Source: an uncultured Bacteroidales bacterium
GTDB taxonomy: Bacteria > Bacteroidota > Bacteroidia > Bacteroidales > JAUNSR01
NCBI GenBank assembly: GCA_947074105.1
Contig: CAMTON010000003.1
Span: 21,442-85,441 of the forward strand
Length of the DNA stretch: 64,000 nucleotides
Direction: 5' to 3'
The stretch's first letter is position 1. Each line of letters opens with the position of its first letter. This document shows, piece after piece, positions 63,537 to 64,000 of this stretch. Both the position numbers and the translations under genes were made by a program. The notes beneath the pieces are model-generated. The model was not told where the DNA came from, did no database searches, and was given only the letters and a program-made list of their open reading frames with translations.

Positions 63537-64000
63537 CTACTTTCTGCTTCTACTTTTACTTAAAATATGTTTTCTCAACCATTCTCTGACCGGCTCATCA
63601 TAAAGCCTTAACGATGCATATGCAAGGGCTATTGAAATAAAGAATATTGAAATCCCAAGGAATATATGTGTTCCCGTGGGAGCGTCAGGATGGTTGCGTA
63701 CCCATGCTATCTGCATATATATTAAAGGAAAATGAGTTATATATAAAGGATAAGATATGTCTCCTAAAAATTTACAGGCTGCTACCGACTTTCTTCCTTC
63801 TATACGGCTTCCCGCACCAATCATTACGATAAGAGGAAACAACAGCAATACACATAACGCCTCATAAGCTCCGTTCATCCACATATGTTGATATCCGCCG
63901 ATTCTGGGCATAACAAGGATTGCGGCAATTATAAGCGAAGTCAGATAGAATCCGCCTTTTATATTGATCAGCTTATTCACTCTTGAGATCAAAAGACCTA
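63537..64000 (-). CDS. Acyltransferase 3 family membrane protein, partial (continues beyond right edge)
   Basis: FLGDISYPLYITHFPLIYMQIAWV and RLYDEPVREWLRKHI near the C-terminus. Confidence 0.85.
   Translation of the reverse strand, partial: GLLISRVNKLINIKGGFYLTSLIIAAILVMPRIGGYQHMWMNGAYEALCVLLLFPLIVMIGAGSRIEGRKSVAACKFLGDISYPLYITHFPLIYMQIAWVRNHPDAPTGTHIFLGISIFFISIALAYASLRLYDEPVREWLRKHILSKSRSRK

Overview
The window is an AT-rich Bacteroidales-type chromosome segment. Supporting evidence is SusC/SusD pairs, TAnnTTTG promoter motifs and the gene content. No rRNA or tRNA genes were recognised, and no CRISPR array is visible. Main blocks: (1) a Cas6 CRISPR endoribonuclease at the extreme left edge, with the rest of the locus apparently beyond position 1; (2) housekeeping genes kdsA, rsmE, a NupC-type transporter, a DUF151 nuclease, alpha-glucan phosphorylase with a eukaryote-like glycogen synthase, aspS, yidC, pyrG, mdh; (3) a sulfate-activation and sulfonation locus (cysQ, SLC13 permease, cysC, cysD, cysN with a degenerate APS-kinase tail, sulfotransferase, PCMD-like protein) at 21.8-30.3 kb; (4) a SusC/SusD/DUF1735 locus at 37.4-43.7 kb with no glycoside hydrolase in view; (5) a mobile-element graveyard at 44.1-44.83 kb (IS1182 remnant, direct repeats, PAGVR element); (6) a second SusC/SusD locus with a metzincin-like lipoprotein (HExxHxxGxxD) at 44.9-51 kb, followed by a secreted PI-PLC-like protein; (7) a 930-aa secreted protein that shares a short C-terminal domain with the PI-PLC. 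The most notable sequence-level observations are a pseudouridine-synthase homologue whose catalytic Asp is Asn, a pseudo-APS-kinase fused to CysN beside an intact CysC, the sulfotransferase locus, and the metzincin/SusCD locus. All family calls come from reading motifs by eye; no database search was run.
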